64,000 nt of DNA from an uncultured Paracoccaceae bacterium (lineage in GTDB: Bacteria; Pseudomonadota; Alphaproteobacteria; Rhodobacterales; Rhodobacteraceae), in NCBI GenBank assembly GCA_958439195.1, contig OY288156.1, forward strand, positions 1 to 64,000. The letters run 5' to 3'. Below the pieces are notes generated by a model, which saw only the letters and a list, made by a program, of their open reading frames with translations, was not told the origin of the DNA and did not search any database. Position 1 is the first letter of the stretch. Each line of letters opens with the position of its first letter. Shown in pieces: positions 42,206-50,974 of this stretch. Position numbers and translations under genes: made by a program.

Positions 42206-43243
42206 TCACGTCAGGCGGCCTATCGCCCATCGTGCCGCATCATCCACCGCATCATCCGCATCGCCCACCCGCGCCGCCGCCACATCGCGCAATTGGGGCA
42301 GGCCGGAATTCCCGATGGCATACAGCACGTTCCGCACAAACCGATCCCGCCCGATCCGCTTTATCGGGCTGCCCGCGAACCGCGCCCGAAACGCCGCATC
42401 GTCCAGCCCCGCCAATTCGGCCAATTCCGGCGCCCCCACCCGTGGTTGATAGCCCATCTCCGTCGCCGCTTGCGCAAACTTGTTCCATGGGCAAACCGCC
42501 AGACAATCGTCGCAGCCATAGACGCGGTTGCCCATCAACCCGCGCAATTCCTCATCCACCGGCCCGCGATGTTCGATCGTCAAATAAGAAATGCAGCGCC
42601 GCGCATCCAGTTGATAGGGCGCCGGAAAGGCCTGGGTCGGGCAGATGTCCAGACAGGCGGTGCATGTCCCGCAATGGCTCACCTCTGCCGCATCCTTGGG
42701 CAGGTCCAGCGTGGTAAAGATCGCCCCCAGAAAAAACCAGTTGCCCAACCCCCGCGACAACAGGTTGGTATGCTTGCCCTGCCAGCCAATCCCCGCCGCC
42801 TGCGCCAGGGGCTTTTCCATCACCGGCGCGGTATCGACAAACACCTTGATCGCCGCCGCCCCCGGCTCTGCCTGATCCAGCAGCCACCGCCCCAAACGCT
42901 TCAGCCGCCGTTTCACCAGATCGTGGTAATCCTTGCCTTGCGCGTACACGCTCACCGCCCCCCTGTCGGGCTGGCCCAGCACGACAAACGGGTCCACCTG
43001 GGGCGTATAACATTCTGCCAGCATGATCACCGCCCGCGCCTCAGGCCACAGCGCCGCCGCGCTGCCGCGCCACGCCACCCGCTCGGCCATCCATTCCATC
43101 TGCCCCTGCCGCCCCTCGGCGAGATAGGCCGCCAGCCGTTCCGCCGCCTCCGGCACGGCATCCGGCGCGCAAACGCCCATCGCCGCAAACCCCTCGGCCC
43201 GCGCCTGACCCTCCAGCCGTTCCCTGAGATCATCGAGGTTCAT
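42206..43243 (-). CDS. queG: Epoxyqueuosine reductase QueG
   Basis: Last step of queuosine synthesis: reduces epoxyqueuosine in tRNA to queuosine, using cobalamin and two [4Fe-4S] clusters. Cluster motifs HCGTCTACLDICPTQAF and CDDCLAVCPWNKFAQ are intact. 345 residues, normal. The start codon at 43243 lies inside repeat copy 3 (AAGATGAACC). Confidence 0.95.
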   Translation of the reverse strand: MNLDDLRERLEGQARAEGFAAMGVCAPDAVPEAAERLAAYLAEGRQGQMEWMAERVAWRGSAAALWPEARAVIMLAECYTPQVDPFVVLGQPDRGAVSVYAQGKDYHDLVKRRLKRLGRWLLDQAEPGAAAIKVFVDTAPVMEKPLAQAAGIGWQGKHTNLLSRGLGNWFFLGAIFTTLDLPKDAAEVSHCGTCTACLDICPTQAFPAPYQLDARRCISYLTIEHRGPVDEELRGLMGNRVYGCDDCLAVCPWNKFAQAATEMGYQPRVGAPELAELAGLDDAAFRARFAGSPIKRIGRDRFVRNVLYAIGNSGLPQLRDVAAARVGDADDAVDDAARWAIGRLT

Positions 43244-43260
43244 CTTGGCTCAAATACCCT
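43240..43260 (-). repeat. GGGTATTTGAGCCAAGATGAA repeat, copy 3
   Basis: Related to copies 1 and 2; the ATG in its AAGATGAA is the queG start. It follows a GC-rich inverted repeat (GGGGG...CCCCC, 43273-43288) and the GATTTTTC palindrome, in the same order on the minus strand as part of the element at 36933-36983. Confidence 0.6.
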
Positions 43261-43292
43261 CTGGGGGTGTGGGGGACGATGCGCCCCCACCC

Positions 43293-43311
43293 GATTTTTC
43301 GCAGAAAAATC
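43293..43311. repeat. Intergenic palindrome GATTTTTC-GCA-GAAAAATC
   Basis: A perfect 8-bp inverted repeat between the GST stop (43326) and queG. Very similar to those at 44865-44884 and 55365-55383. Could act as a weak bidirectional terminator. Confidence 0.65.
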
Positions 43312-43325
43312 GTGATCCGCCGACC

Positions 43326-43991
43326 TCAGAAATCCAGATCGGCATAATGCTGCGGCGGTGGAAATCCCGGCACCTGATCGGCCAGCAAGGTGCGGAAACA
43401 GGGCCGCGACTTCACCTTTGCATACCAATCCTTCACCGCCGCCGACCGGTTCCAATCCACGTCCGAGATATAATCCAGACAAGACAGATGCGCCGCCGCC
43501 GTCAGATCGGCCAGCGTCATCACATCCCCCGCCAACCAGCGCCGCTGATCCAGCAACCACCCCATGTAATCCAGATGATACTTGATCCGGCTTGCCCCGG
43601 ATTTCACGTTCTTGCTGTCCGGGTATCCCTGACCCATCACCTTCTTGTTCACCCGCTCATACAGCAGCTTTGACGTCACTTCCTCGTGGAACTTGTCGTC
43701 AAACCAGGCGCACAGCCGCCGCACCTCATAGCGTGCCTCCGGGTCGCGCGGCATCAGTTGCGGGGTGGGAATGGCCTCTTCCAGATATTCGCAGATCGCC
43801 TGGCTTTCGGACATCACCCGATTGTCCCAGCGCAGCACAGGCACCTTGCCCGCCGGATTGCGCCGCAGGAAATCGGGCGACGGCTCCCAATACCGCTCTT
43901 CCACCAACTCCACCTCCAGCCGCTTTTCGGCCAGCGTCAGGCGAACCTTGCGGCAATAGGGCGATAGCGGAAAGTGATACAGGCGGATCAT
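43326..43991 (-). CDS. Glutathione S-transferase family protein
   Basis: 221 residues: thioredoxin-like N-terminus (LYHFPLSPYCRKVRLTLAEK, with SPYC at the glutathione site and VPVLRWDNRVMSESQAICEYL as the gamma-glutamyl-binding block) and a helical C-terminal domain. Detoxification or redox role; substrate unknown. Upstream of queG on the same strand. Confidence 0.9.
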   Translation of the reverse strand: MIRLYHFPLSPYCRKVRLTLAEKRLEVELVEERYWEPSPDFLRRNPAGKVPVLRWDNRVMSESQAICEYLEEAIPTPQLMPRDPEARYEVRRLCAWFDDKFHEEVTSKLLYERVNKKVMGQGYPDSKNVKSGASRIKYHLDYMGWLLDQRRWLAGDVMTLADLTAAAHLSCLDYISDVDWNRSAAVKDWYAKVKSRPCFRTLLADQVPGFPPPQHYADLDF

Positions 43992-44064
43992 CTCGAACGG
44001 GCATCCCGTGATGTCATGAAACGGTCAAACGTCTTTGCCCCGTCAGGGACGGGAATTCAACGGC

Positions 44065-44811
44065 TCATTCCTCAAAACAGGCGGCCCGGCCATCCGCCGC
44101 TATGGTTTCCGCCCCCGAAATGATGGCCCGCGTCCGCGATCGGACAAAATCACTCGGCTCTGACGCCGACCTCCCCTTTGGATCGGGCAACACTGCGGCC
44201 AACCGTCCGGCCTGTGTTGCCGTCAGATCGCGCGCATCCACCCCGAAATGATGCTGCGCTGCCGCCTGCACACCAAACACGCCTTCCCCGAACTCGGCCA
44301 CGTTCAGATAAACCTCCAGAATGCGCCGCTTGGACCAAAGGCTCTCCACCACCGGTGTCAGCAGCCCCTCCATCGCCTTGCGCAGCCATGATCGGCCATG
44401 CCACAGGAACACGTTCTTCACCGTCTGCTGGCTGATCGTCGATGCCCCCCGGTTCGACCCCTGCGCCACCGCCTCGCGGATGGCGGCCATGTCGAACCCC
44501 CAATGCAGGCAGAAATTCGCATCCTCCGCCGCCACGGCCGACCGCGCCATCACCGGCGCAATCTCCTCCATCGGCACCCAGTCCTTCTCGATCCCGCCCA
44601 ACTGCATGGTCTGGCCAAGCTGATAGAAATTGATCGGCGGCGGCACAAAGGAAAACAGCAGGATCAACACCGCATACAGCGCCGCCACCCCCGCCAACCC
44701 CCGCCAGAGCCAGCGCAACATCCGCCGCCGCCTCGGTTTCACAGGCGCGGATGCGGCCTTCTCTGCCGCCTTGCGCGGCTTGCGCGCGGGTTTTTCTGGG
44801 CTGTCGGTCAT
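44065..44811 (-). CDS. mtgA: Monofunctional peptidoglycan glycosyltransferase MtgA
   Basis: Polymerises lipid II glycan strands, periplasmic side of the inner membrane. ATG at 44811 gives 248 residues: basic N-terminus with Pro/Lys/Ala repeats, one membrane segment (GLAGVAALYAVLILLFSFV) and the GT51 domain with catalytic SAVAAEDANFCLHWGFD, RGASTISQQTVKN and RRILEVYLNVAEFGEGVFG. No transpeptidase domain. No clear ribosome site; ATG at 44829 is an alternative. Confidence 0.93.
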   Translation of the reverse strand: MTDSPEKPARKPRKAAEKAASAPVKPRRRRMLRWLWRGLAGVAALYAVLILLFSFVPPPINFYQLGQTMQLGGIEKDWVPMEEIAPVMARSAVAAEDANFCLHWGFDMAAIREAVAQGSNRGASTISQQTVKNVFLWHGRSWLRKAMEGLLTPVVESLWSKRRILEVYLNVAEFGEGVFGVQAAAQHHFGVDARDLTATQAGRLAAVLPDPKGRSASEPSDFVRSRTRAIISGAETIAADGRAACFEE

Positions 44812-44864
44812 GCCGGCGACAATAGCCATGGGCGGGGTGCCGGGGTCAAGGCGCGGCGGCCCCT

Positions 44865-44884
44865 GAATTTTCGCATGAAAATTC
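44865..44884. repeat. Intergenic palindrome GAATTTTC-GCAT-GAAAATTC
   Basis: Perfect 20-base inverted repeat between gltB and mtgA, same family as those at 43293 and 55365. It stands about 55 bases before the mtgA start on the minus strand. Confidence 0.6.
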
Positions 44885-44910
44885 GTTGGGGCCGCCAAGC
44901 GGCGCGTTGC

Positions 44911-44930
44911 CCCCGCAAAAGCAGGGGCAA
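44911..44930 (-). terminator. Hairpin downstream of gltB
   Basis: GCCCCTGC-TTTT-GCGGGGGC on the minus strand, seven bases after the gltB stop; no U-tract, so it is a terminator candidate only. Confidence 0.5.
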
Positions 44931-44937
44931 TCTACCC

Positions 44938-47900
44938 TCACTCTGCCGGAACCTTCGCCGCCTCGTCGCTCAAGGGATGCGCCAGATGCGGCAGCATTTC
45001 CTTGGGGCAGATTTGCAGGAAGTTGCGCTTTTCCATCTCCCAATCGCTCAGGATGCGTTCGGCAATGCGCGACCCGGTCTCGGCAAGATGCCGCTCGATC
45101 AGGCCCTTAAGCTGCGCCTCCCAATGCGGATGCCCGATGCCGCAGGTCAGGATGGATTCCAGGTTCATGAAATCCTCGGCCACACCCTTGGGATCATAGA
45201 CATAGGCCATCCCCCCGGTCATGCCCGCGCCAAAGTTCGCGCCAATCCGGCCCAGGATCACAGCCACGCCCCCGGTCATGTATTCACAACCGTTCGACCC
45301 GCAGCCTTCGACCACCACCTTCGCACCGGAATTTCGCACCCCGAACCGCTCACCCGCCCGGCCAGAGGCGAACAGATAGCCATCCGTCGCCCCATACAGA
45401 ACGGTGTTCCCGATGATCGTGTTCTCTTCGGCCGCCAATGGCGAAGACATCATCGGCCGCACGGTGATCATCCCGCCCGACAGGCCCTTGCCGACATAGT
45501 CATTGGCATCACCCTGCACCTCGATCTTGATACCCCGCACCGCAAACGCACCCAGCGATTGCCCGCAAGACCCCGACAGCTTCACCGTCAGATGGTCCTG
45601 TTGCAGACTGTTCCGCATCCCGAACTTCTTCACGATATGGCTGCTGACCCGCGTCCCGATGGTGCGATGCGTGTTCCGCACCGCATAGGACAACTGCATT
45701 TTCTCGCCATCCTCAAAGAACCGCGCGCCATCGCGGATGATTTCCGCATCCAGCGTATCCGGCACCGCATTGCGCGGCTTCGACCGGTCATAGGTGATCT
45801 TCGATGCGCCATCGACCGTGATCAACAGCGGATTCAGGTCCAGATCGTCCAGCGCCGCCGATCCGCGCGAAACCTGCGTCAGCAGGTCCGCCCGCCCGAT
45901 GATCTCATCCATCGACCGCGCGCCAATCTGGGCCAGTATCTCCCGCACCTCCTGCGCGTAGAAGGTGATCAGGTTCACCACCTTGTCGGCATTCCCGGTG
46001 AACTTGGCGCGCAGTGCCTCGTTCTGGGTGCAGACCCCCACGGGGCAGGTGTTGCTCTGGCACTGACGCACCATGATGCAGCCCATCGCAATCAACGCCG
46101 CCGTGCCGATGCCGTATTCCTCGGCCCCCAGCATCGCGGCCATTACCACATCCCGGCCCGTCCGCAGCCCGCCATCCGTGCGCAGCGTCACCCGCTCGCG
46201 CAGGTTGTTCATCGACAACACCTGATGCGCCTCGGTCAGCCCCATTTCCCAGGGCAGGCCCGCATATTTGATGGATGTCGCAGGCGATGCCCCCGTCCCG
46301 CCGTTATGACCGGAAATCAGGATCACGTCCGCCTTTGCCTTGGCCACGCCCGCCGCAATCGTTCCCACGCCCGATGATGATACCAACTTCACCGTCACCT
46401 TGGCGCGCGGGTTGATCTGCTTCAGGTCATAGATCAGCTGCGCCAGATCCTCGATGGAATAGATGTCGTGGTGCGGCGGCGGTGAAATCAGCGTCACCCC
46501 CGGCGTTGAATGGCGCAGCCGCGCAATCAGCGCCGTCACCTTCATCCCCGGCAACTGCCCGCCTTCACCGGGCTTTGCGCCCTGCGCGACCTTGATCTCC
46601 AACTCCTCGCAAGCGTTCAGGTATTCCGCTGTCACGCCAAAGCGCCCCGATGCCACCTGCTTGATCTTGGCCGACGGGTTGTCACCATTCGGCTCTGGCA
46701 CGAAATGCGCCGGATCCTCGCCGCCCTCGCCGCTGTCCGACTTCGCCCCGATCCGGTTCATCGCCACGTTCAGCGTCTTGTGCGCCTCGGGCGACAGCGC
46801 GCCAAGGCTCATCCCTGGCGTGACAAACCGCTTGCGGATGGATGTGATCGACTCCACCTCCTCAATCGGCACGGGCTTGCCCAGCGTCTTGATGTCCAGC
46901 AGATCGCGCAGATGGATCGGTGGGTTCGCCCGCATCGCCGCCGAATACTGCTTCCACAGGTCATAGCTTGCCCGGTCACAGGCCGATTGCAGCATATGCA
47001 TCGTCTGCGCTTCCCAGGCGTGCTTTTCGCCCGACCGCCGCGCCTTGTAGAACCCGCCGATGGGCAGCACATCCGCCCCCCCCAGCCAGCCCTTGGCATG
47101 AACCTCTTCCAGCTTCTGCTCGATCCCCGTCAGACCGATCCCCGAAATACGGCTGTGCATGCCGGGGAAATATTCCGCTACCATCGCACGGCTTAGACCG
47201 ACCGCCTCAAAGTTAAGCCCCCCGCGATAGCTGGAAATCACGGAAATCCCCATCTTCGACATGATCTTCAACAGACCCGCGTCGATGGCATCCCGATAGC
47301 GCCGCATTGCATCGGTCAGGCTGCCGTCCAGCAACCCGCGCGAAATACGATCCGCAATCGAATCCTGCGCCAGATAGGCGTTCACCGTGGTGGCCCCACA
47401 GCCGATCAGCACCGCAAAGTAATGCGGATCAATGCATTCCGCCGACCGCACATTCACCGAACAGAAGGTCCGCAGCCCCTTGCGCGTCAGCCAGCTATGC
47501 ACCGCGCTGGTGGCCAGGATCATCGGCATCGGCACCCGGTCCGGCCCCTGATGCTGATCCGTCAGCACCAGATGCCCGGCCCCCGACCGCACGGCATCCT
47601 CGGCCTCGGCCCGGATACGCTCCAGCCCCTGCCGCAAATCGTCCAGCCCCGGTGATACCGGAAAGGTGCAGTCGATGAACGCGACCTGATCGCCGAACTG
47701 CTTCACCATCACGTCGAATTCGGCATTGGCAATGAACGGGCTTTCCAGCACCAGAATTTCCGTCTGGCTGGAATTTTCATCCAGAACGTTCCGCAAATTT
47801 CCGAACCGCGTTTTCAGGCTCATCACCCGCCCTTCGCGCAGGCTGTCAATCGGCGGGTTCGTCACCTGGCTGAAATTCTGGCGGAAGAAATGGGACAGCG

Positions 47901-49476
47901 GGCGATAGACCTTGGACAGCACCGCCGCCGGGGTATCATCCCCCATGCTGGCGACCATCTCCTTGCCATCCTCGGCCATCGGGGCCAGCACCTGCTCCAG
48001 CTCCTCCACCGTATACCCGGCGGCAATCTGGCGGCGGCGCAGATCGGCGCCCGAAAACAGCGCGCCTTCCGGCACATCGCGCAGCAGGCTGTTCAGATCA
48101 ACGATCTTGTCGATCCATTCGCCATAGGGCTGGCTCGCGGCCAGTTTGTCCTTCATCTCCGCGTCGTGATACAGCCGCCCCTCGGTCATATCGACCGCGA
48201 TCATCTGCCCCGGCCCCAGCGCGCCCTTTTCGCGCACCGTGGTTTCATCCACCGGCACCATCCCGGCCTCGGACCCCGCGATCAGCAACCCGTCGCCGGT
48301 GATGACATAGCGCATTGGCCGCAGCCCGTTCCGGTCCAACCCGCCACAGACCCAGCGCCCATCCGTCATGGCCAGCGCGGCAGGCCCGTCCCACGGTTCC
48401 ATCACGCTGTTGCAATAGGCATACATATCCGCCCAGGCCTGCGGCATGTCGGTCGTGGTCTTTGACCACGCTTCCGGCACCAGCATCGTCTTGGCCATCG
48501 GCGCAGACCGCCCCGACCGCACCAGCACCTCGAACACCGCATCCAGCGCGCCGCTGTCGCTCGTCCCTGACGGGATGATCGGCTTTATATCCTCGGCCGC
48601 CTCGCCAAAGTTGTTGGATGCCATGCGGATCTCATGGCTCCGCATCCAGTTGACGTTGCCCTTCAGCGTATTGATCTCGCCGTTATGGGCCAGCATGCGG
48701 AACGGCTGCGCCAGCCACCATTGCGGGAAGGTGTTGGTGGAATAGCGTTGGTGATAAATCGCAAAGGCGGATTCAAACCGCTCATCCATCAGGTCAGGAT
48801 AGAACACCGCCACCTGCTCGGCCAACATCATGCCCTTGTAGATGATGCTGCGGCATGACAGCGAACACAGATACAGCCCCTGAATCTGCGCCGCCAATGC
48901 CGCCTTCTCGATCCGGCGGCGGATGATATACAGCTCGCGCTCGAACTGTTCGTTATCAATGTCCTTCTCACAGCGGATCAGGATCTGCTCGATCTCGGGC
49001 CGCGTCGCATTGGCCTTTTCACCCAGCACTTCGGTATTCACCGGCACATGCCGCCAGCCATAAATGTAATGGCCCATCCGCAGCACTTCGGTTTCCACGA
49101 TGGTCCGGCACCGCTCTTGCGCGCCAAAATCCGTGCGCGGCAGGAATACCTGCCCCACGGCGATCAGCTTGTTCTGGTCCGGCTCATGCCCGGTCCGCCG
49201 CACCACATCATAGAAAAACTTCACCGGGATCTGCACATGGATGCCTGCGCCATCGCCGGTCTTGCCATCCGCATCCACCGCCCCCCGGTGCCAGATCGCC
49301 TTCAGCGCGTCGATCCCCGCCTGCACCACCTTGCGCGACGGCTTGCCGCTGACCGCGACCACCAGCCCCACGCCGCAGGACGAATGTTCGTCATCGGCCT
49401 TGTACAGCCCGTTCGCATCCAGCCAGGCGCGCTTGGCTTCTTCGGCCTTCACCCAGGCATCATCATAGATCGTCAT
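44938..49476 (-). CDS. gltB: Glutamate synthase (NADPH) large subunit
   Basis: Transfers glutamine amide nitrogen to 2-oxoglutarate. 1512 residues. N-terminal propeptide before the class-II amidotransferase Cys34 (EHSSCGVGLVV); central domain; FMN-binding synthase domain with GHNGGTGASPATSIKYAGLPWE and the 3Fe-4S cluster region CIMVRQCQSNTCPVGVC; C-terminal beta-helix (GSNGCEYMTGGVAVILG). Start with strong TAAGGAGG. Separated from gltD by two genes, all four closely spaced. Confidence 0.98.
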   Translation of the reverse strand: MTIYDDAWVKAEEAKRAWLDANGLYKADDEHSSCGVGLVVAVSGKPSRKVVQAGIDALKAIWHRGAVDADGKTGDGAGIHVQIPVKFFYDVVRRTGHEPDQNKLIAVGQVFLPRTDFGAQERCRTIVETEVLRMGHYIYGWRHVPVNTEVLGEKANATRPEIEQILIRCEKDIDNEQFERELYIIRRRIEKAALAAQIQGLYLCSLSCRSIIYKGMMLAEQVAVFYPDLMDERFESAFAIYHQRYSTNTFPQWWLAQPFRMLAHNGEINTLKGNVNWMRSHEIRMASNNFGEAAEDIKPIIPSGTSDSGALDAVFEVLVRSGRSAPMAKTMLVPEAWSKTTTDMPQAWADMYAYCNSVMEPWDGPAALAMTDGRWVCGGLDRNGLRPMRYVITGDGLLIAGSEAGMVPVDETTVREKGALGPGQMIAVDMTEGRLYHDAEMKDKLAASQPYGEWIDKIVDLNSLLRDVPEGALFSGADLRRRQIAAGYTVEELEQVLAPMAEDGKEMVASMGDDTPAAVLSKVYRPLSHFFRQNFSQVTNPPIDSLREGRVMSLKTRFGNLRNVLDENSSQTEILVLESPFIANAEFDVMVKQFGDQVAFIDCTFPVSPGLDDLRQGLERIRAEAEDAVRSGAGHLVLTDQHQGPDRVPMPMILATSAVHSWLTRKGLRTFCSVNVRSAECIDPHYFAVLIGCGATTVNAYLAQDSIADRISRGLLDGSLTDAMRRYRDAIDAGLLKIMSKMGISVISSYRGGLNFEAVGLSRAMVAEYFPGMHSRISGIGLTGIEQKLEEVHAKGWLGGADVLPIGGFYKARRSGEKHAWEAQTMHMLQSACDRASYDLWKQYSAAMRANPPIHLRDLLDIKTLGKPVPIEEVESITSIRKRFVTPGMSLGALSPEAHKTLNVAMNRIGAKSDSGEGGEDPAHFVPEPNGDNPSAKIKQVASGRFGVTAEYLNACEELEIKVAQGAKPGEGGQLPGMKVTALIARLRHSTPGVTLISPPPHHDIYSIEDLAQLIYDLKQINPRAKVTVKLVSSSGVGTIAAGVAKAKADVILISGHNGGTGASPATSIKYAGLPWEMGLTEAHQVLSMNNLRERVTLRTDGGLRTGRDVVMAAMLGAEEYGIGTAALIAMGCIMVRQCQSNTCPVGVCTQNEALRAKFTGNADKVVNLITFYAQEVREILAQIGARSMDEIIGRADLLTQVSRGSAALDDLDLNPLLITVDGASKITYDRSKPRNAVPDTLDAEIIRDGARFFEDGEKMQLSYAVRNTHRTIGTRVSSHIVKKFGMRNSLQQDHLTVKLSGSCGQSLGAFAVRGIKIEVQGDANDYVGKGLSGGMITVRPMMSSPLAAEENTIIGNTVLYGATDGYLFASGRAGERFGVRNSGAKVVVEGCGSNGCEYMTGGVAVILGRIGANFGAGMTGGMAYVYDPKGVAEDFMNLESILTCGIGHPHWEAQLKGLIERHLAETGSRIAERILSDWEMEKRNFLQICPKEMLPHLAHPLSDEAAKVPAE

Positions 49477-49489
49477 GGCTCGGGCCTCC

Positions 49490-50191
49490 TTACAGCTTGG
49501 GCAAAGTCTGCAACGACGACATCACGGCGTCGCAGTCGAACAGGGGTTGGGTGCTGGCAAATCCAGGCTCGCCCGGAAAGATGAACTGAACCGGGCTGCC
49601 ATCCAGCGGCAGATAAGTCCCGTCGCCGCCATCCCATTGGGATGGGCCGGAAAAGAACAGCCGCCATTCCGGGTGAATGTATTCGTTCCCGCGCGACCGG
49701 CGCAGCACTGTGCCGCCCATGTCGGTTTCGCTGAAATTGAACTCGGTTTCCTGCAAGGTGATCCCGTCAATCACCACCTGCCGCCCGGTCAGCCGGTCGC
49801 CCCCGCGCACCTTTGTGCGCTCGCCCGTGTCATCCGACAGGCCAAAGATGTAATTGTCATTCCCCGTCGCCAGCAATTCGGAAAACGATGCCGGATCGGC
49901 GGGGTTCGGGTCCAGCGTCTGCCGCACCGGCGGGTCGATCTCAAAGCTCTCCACCCACTGCGCCTCGCTGTCGATGCGCGACATGAAGAACGGCCCTTCC
50001 TGGTCGAAATCCGCCCGCCATTGATCACCGGGCGCATCGGCGGTGCATTTGTAATGGTTCGACACCCGGCATCCCTTGGCCTGCACCGTCATGAAGGTTG
50101 TGCAACCCTCCGGCGCAACAAACGACGACGCCATTACCGGCGAGGCAAGGCCCAGAAGGACGGGCAACAGCGGCAGAACAACACGGATCAT
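49490..50191 (-). CDS. Exported protein of unknown function in the glt operon
   Basis: 233 residues with a signal peptide (MIRVVLPLLPVLLGLASPVMA) and four cysteines (EGCTTF, KGCRV, YKCTA, FDCDA) that could form two disulfides. The mature part looks beta-rich and acidic. I do not recognise a family. It overlaps the hydrolase gene by four bases (ATGA) and ends 13 bases before gltB. Confidence 0.82.
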   Translation of the reverse strand: MIRVVLPLLPVLLGLASPVMASSFVAPEGCTTFMTVQAKGCRVSNHYKCTADAPGDQWRADFDQEGPFFMSRIDSEAQWVESFEIDPPVRQTLDPNPADPASFSELLATGNDNYIFGLSDDTGERTKVRGGDRLTGRQVVIDGITLQETEFNFSETDMGGTVLRRSRGNEYIHPEWRLFFSGPSQWDGGDGTYLPLDGSPVQFIFPGEPGFASTQPLFDCDAVMSSLQTLPKL

Positions 50192-50967
50192 GCGGCAAAT
50201 CCTTTGCTGCGGGCATTCAATCTTTGCGACAACAAGGCACCAAGCGCCCCGCTCCGCCGTGAAAAGGCATGGTCCAGCACATCGGGCAACAGCCCCGCCA
50301 TCTTGATCCGGGGGGCCGTGTCATGCTGCGTCCCCGGCAGAAAATGGGTGGCGACATTGGCCGTCCGCGGCAACAGCCGCACCTGCGGTTTTTCCAGCCG
50401 GGATGATCCCATGATGATGGTATGCTCTGTCTCCGCAGACATATGGTCGGTCGCACAGCGGATACGCAGCGCCCCGATCCGGCGGCGATAGCGTTTCCAC
50501 CGCCCCTCATCCGGCACCAGCGCCGGGTCGATCGACATTTGTGGCGAAAAGGCCAGCGCCACATGAACCGGCACAAATCCCCCGATCACCAGCGCCGCAA
50601 ACCCGCCCATCGAATAGCCCAGCGTCACGGTCTCGGTCGCGCCAATTTCATCCCGCGCAGCCTCGATCACCTCGACGATTTCTTCAATCAACTGCGGCGC
50701 GTTCAACCATGTCCGCTGCGGATCGCCGATAAACACTGCCGAATCGCGCCCCCCGGCCGTCGCGCTCTGCGCGAATTCCAACACCGGCGGCGTCTCCGGC
50801 CCGTGACCGACCGATGAAAACACCACCACCAGCCGCCGACTTGTGCCCTTGTGCCACCACACCCACAGCCGCCGATCCTTGCGCAGCAACGGAATGTCCA
50901 GCCGCGGCAGGGCAGGGGCCTCTGCCCCGCCCGCCAAACTGACCAAATCGTCGCTGCCCGCCACCAT
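50188..50967 (-). CDS. Alpha/beta-hydrolase-like protein in the glt operon
   Basis: 259 residues from the ATG at 50967, seven bases after the gltD stop. Nucleophile elbow GYSMGGFAALVIGG and RLVVVFSSVGHG (likely oxyanion region); the catalytic acid and His (perhaps LPGTQHD) are less clear. Similar to hydrolases encoded in polysaccharide or surface contexts, but no substrate can be named. The frame is open to 51291 but this would overlap gltD for 300 bases and is not credible. Confidence 0.8.
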   Translation of the reverse strand: MVAGSDDLVSLAGGAEAPALPRLDIPLLRKDRRLWVWWHKGTSRRLVVVFSSVGHGPETPPVLEFAQSATAGGRDSAVFIGDPQRTWLNAPQLIEEIVEVIEAARDEIGATETVTLGYSMGGFAALVIGGFVPVHVALAFSPQMSIDPALVPDEGRWKRYRRRIGALRIRCATDHMSAETEHTIIMGSSRLEKPQVRLLPRTANVATHFLPGTQHDTAPRIKMAGLLPDVLDHAFSRRSGALGALLSQRLNARSKGFAA

Positions 50968-50974
50968 CACAGCA

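Noticed and set aside
42038..43315. 425-codon plus-strand frame opposite queG
   Set aside because: Arg/His/Pro-rich shadow product; queG on the other strand has intact cluster motifs.
44398..46377. Long open frame (659 codons) on the plus strand opposite gltB and mtgA
   Set aside because: It mirrors the high-GC codon pattern of gltB; the product is Arg/His/Pro/Gln-rich with no domain, and gltB is unambiguous.
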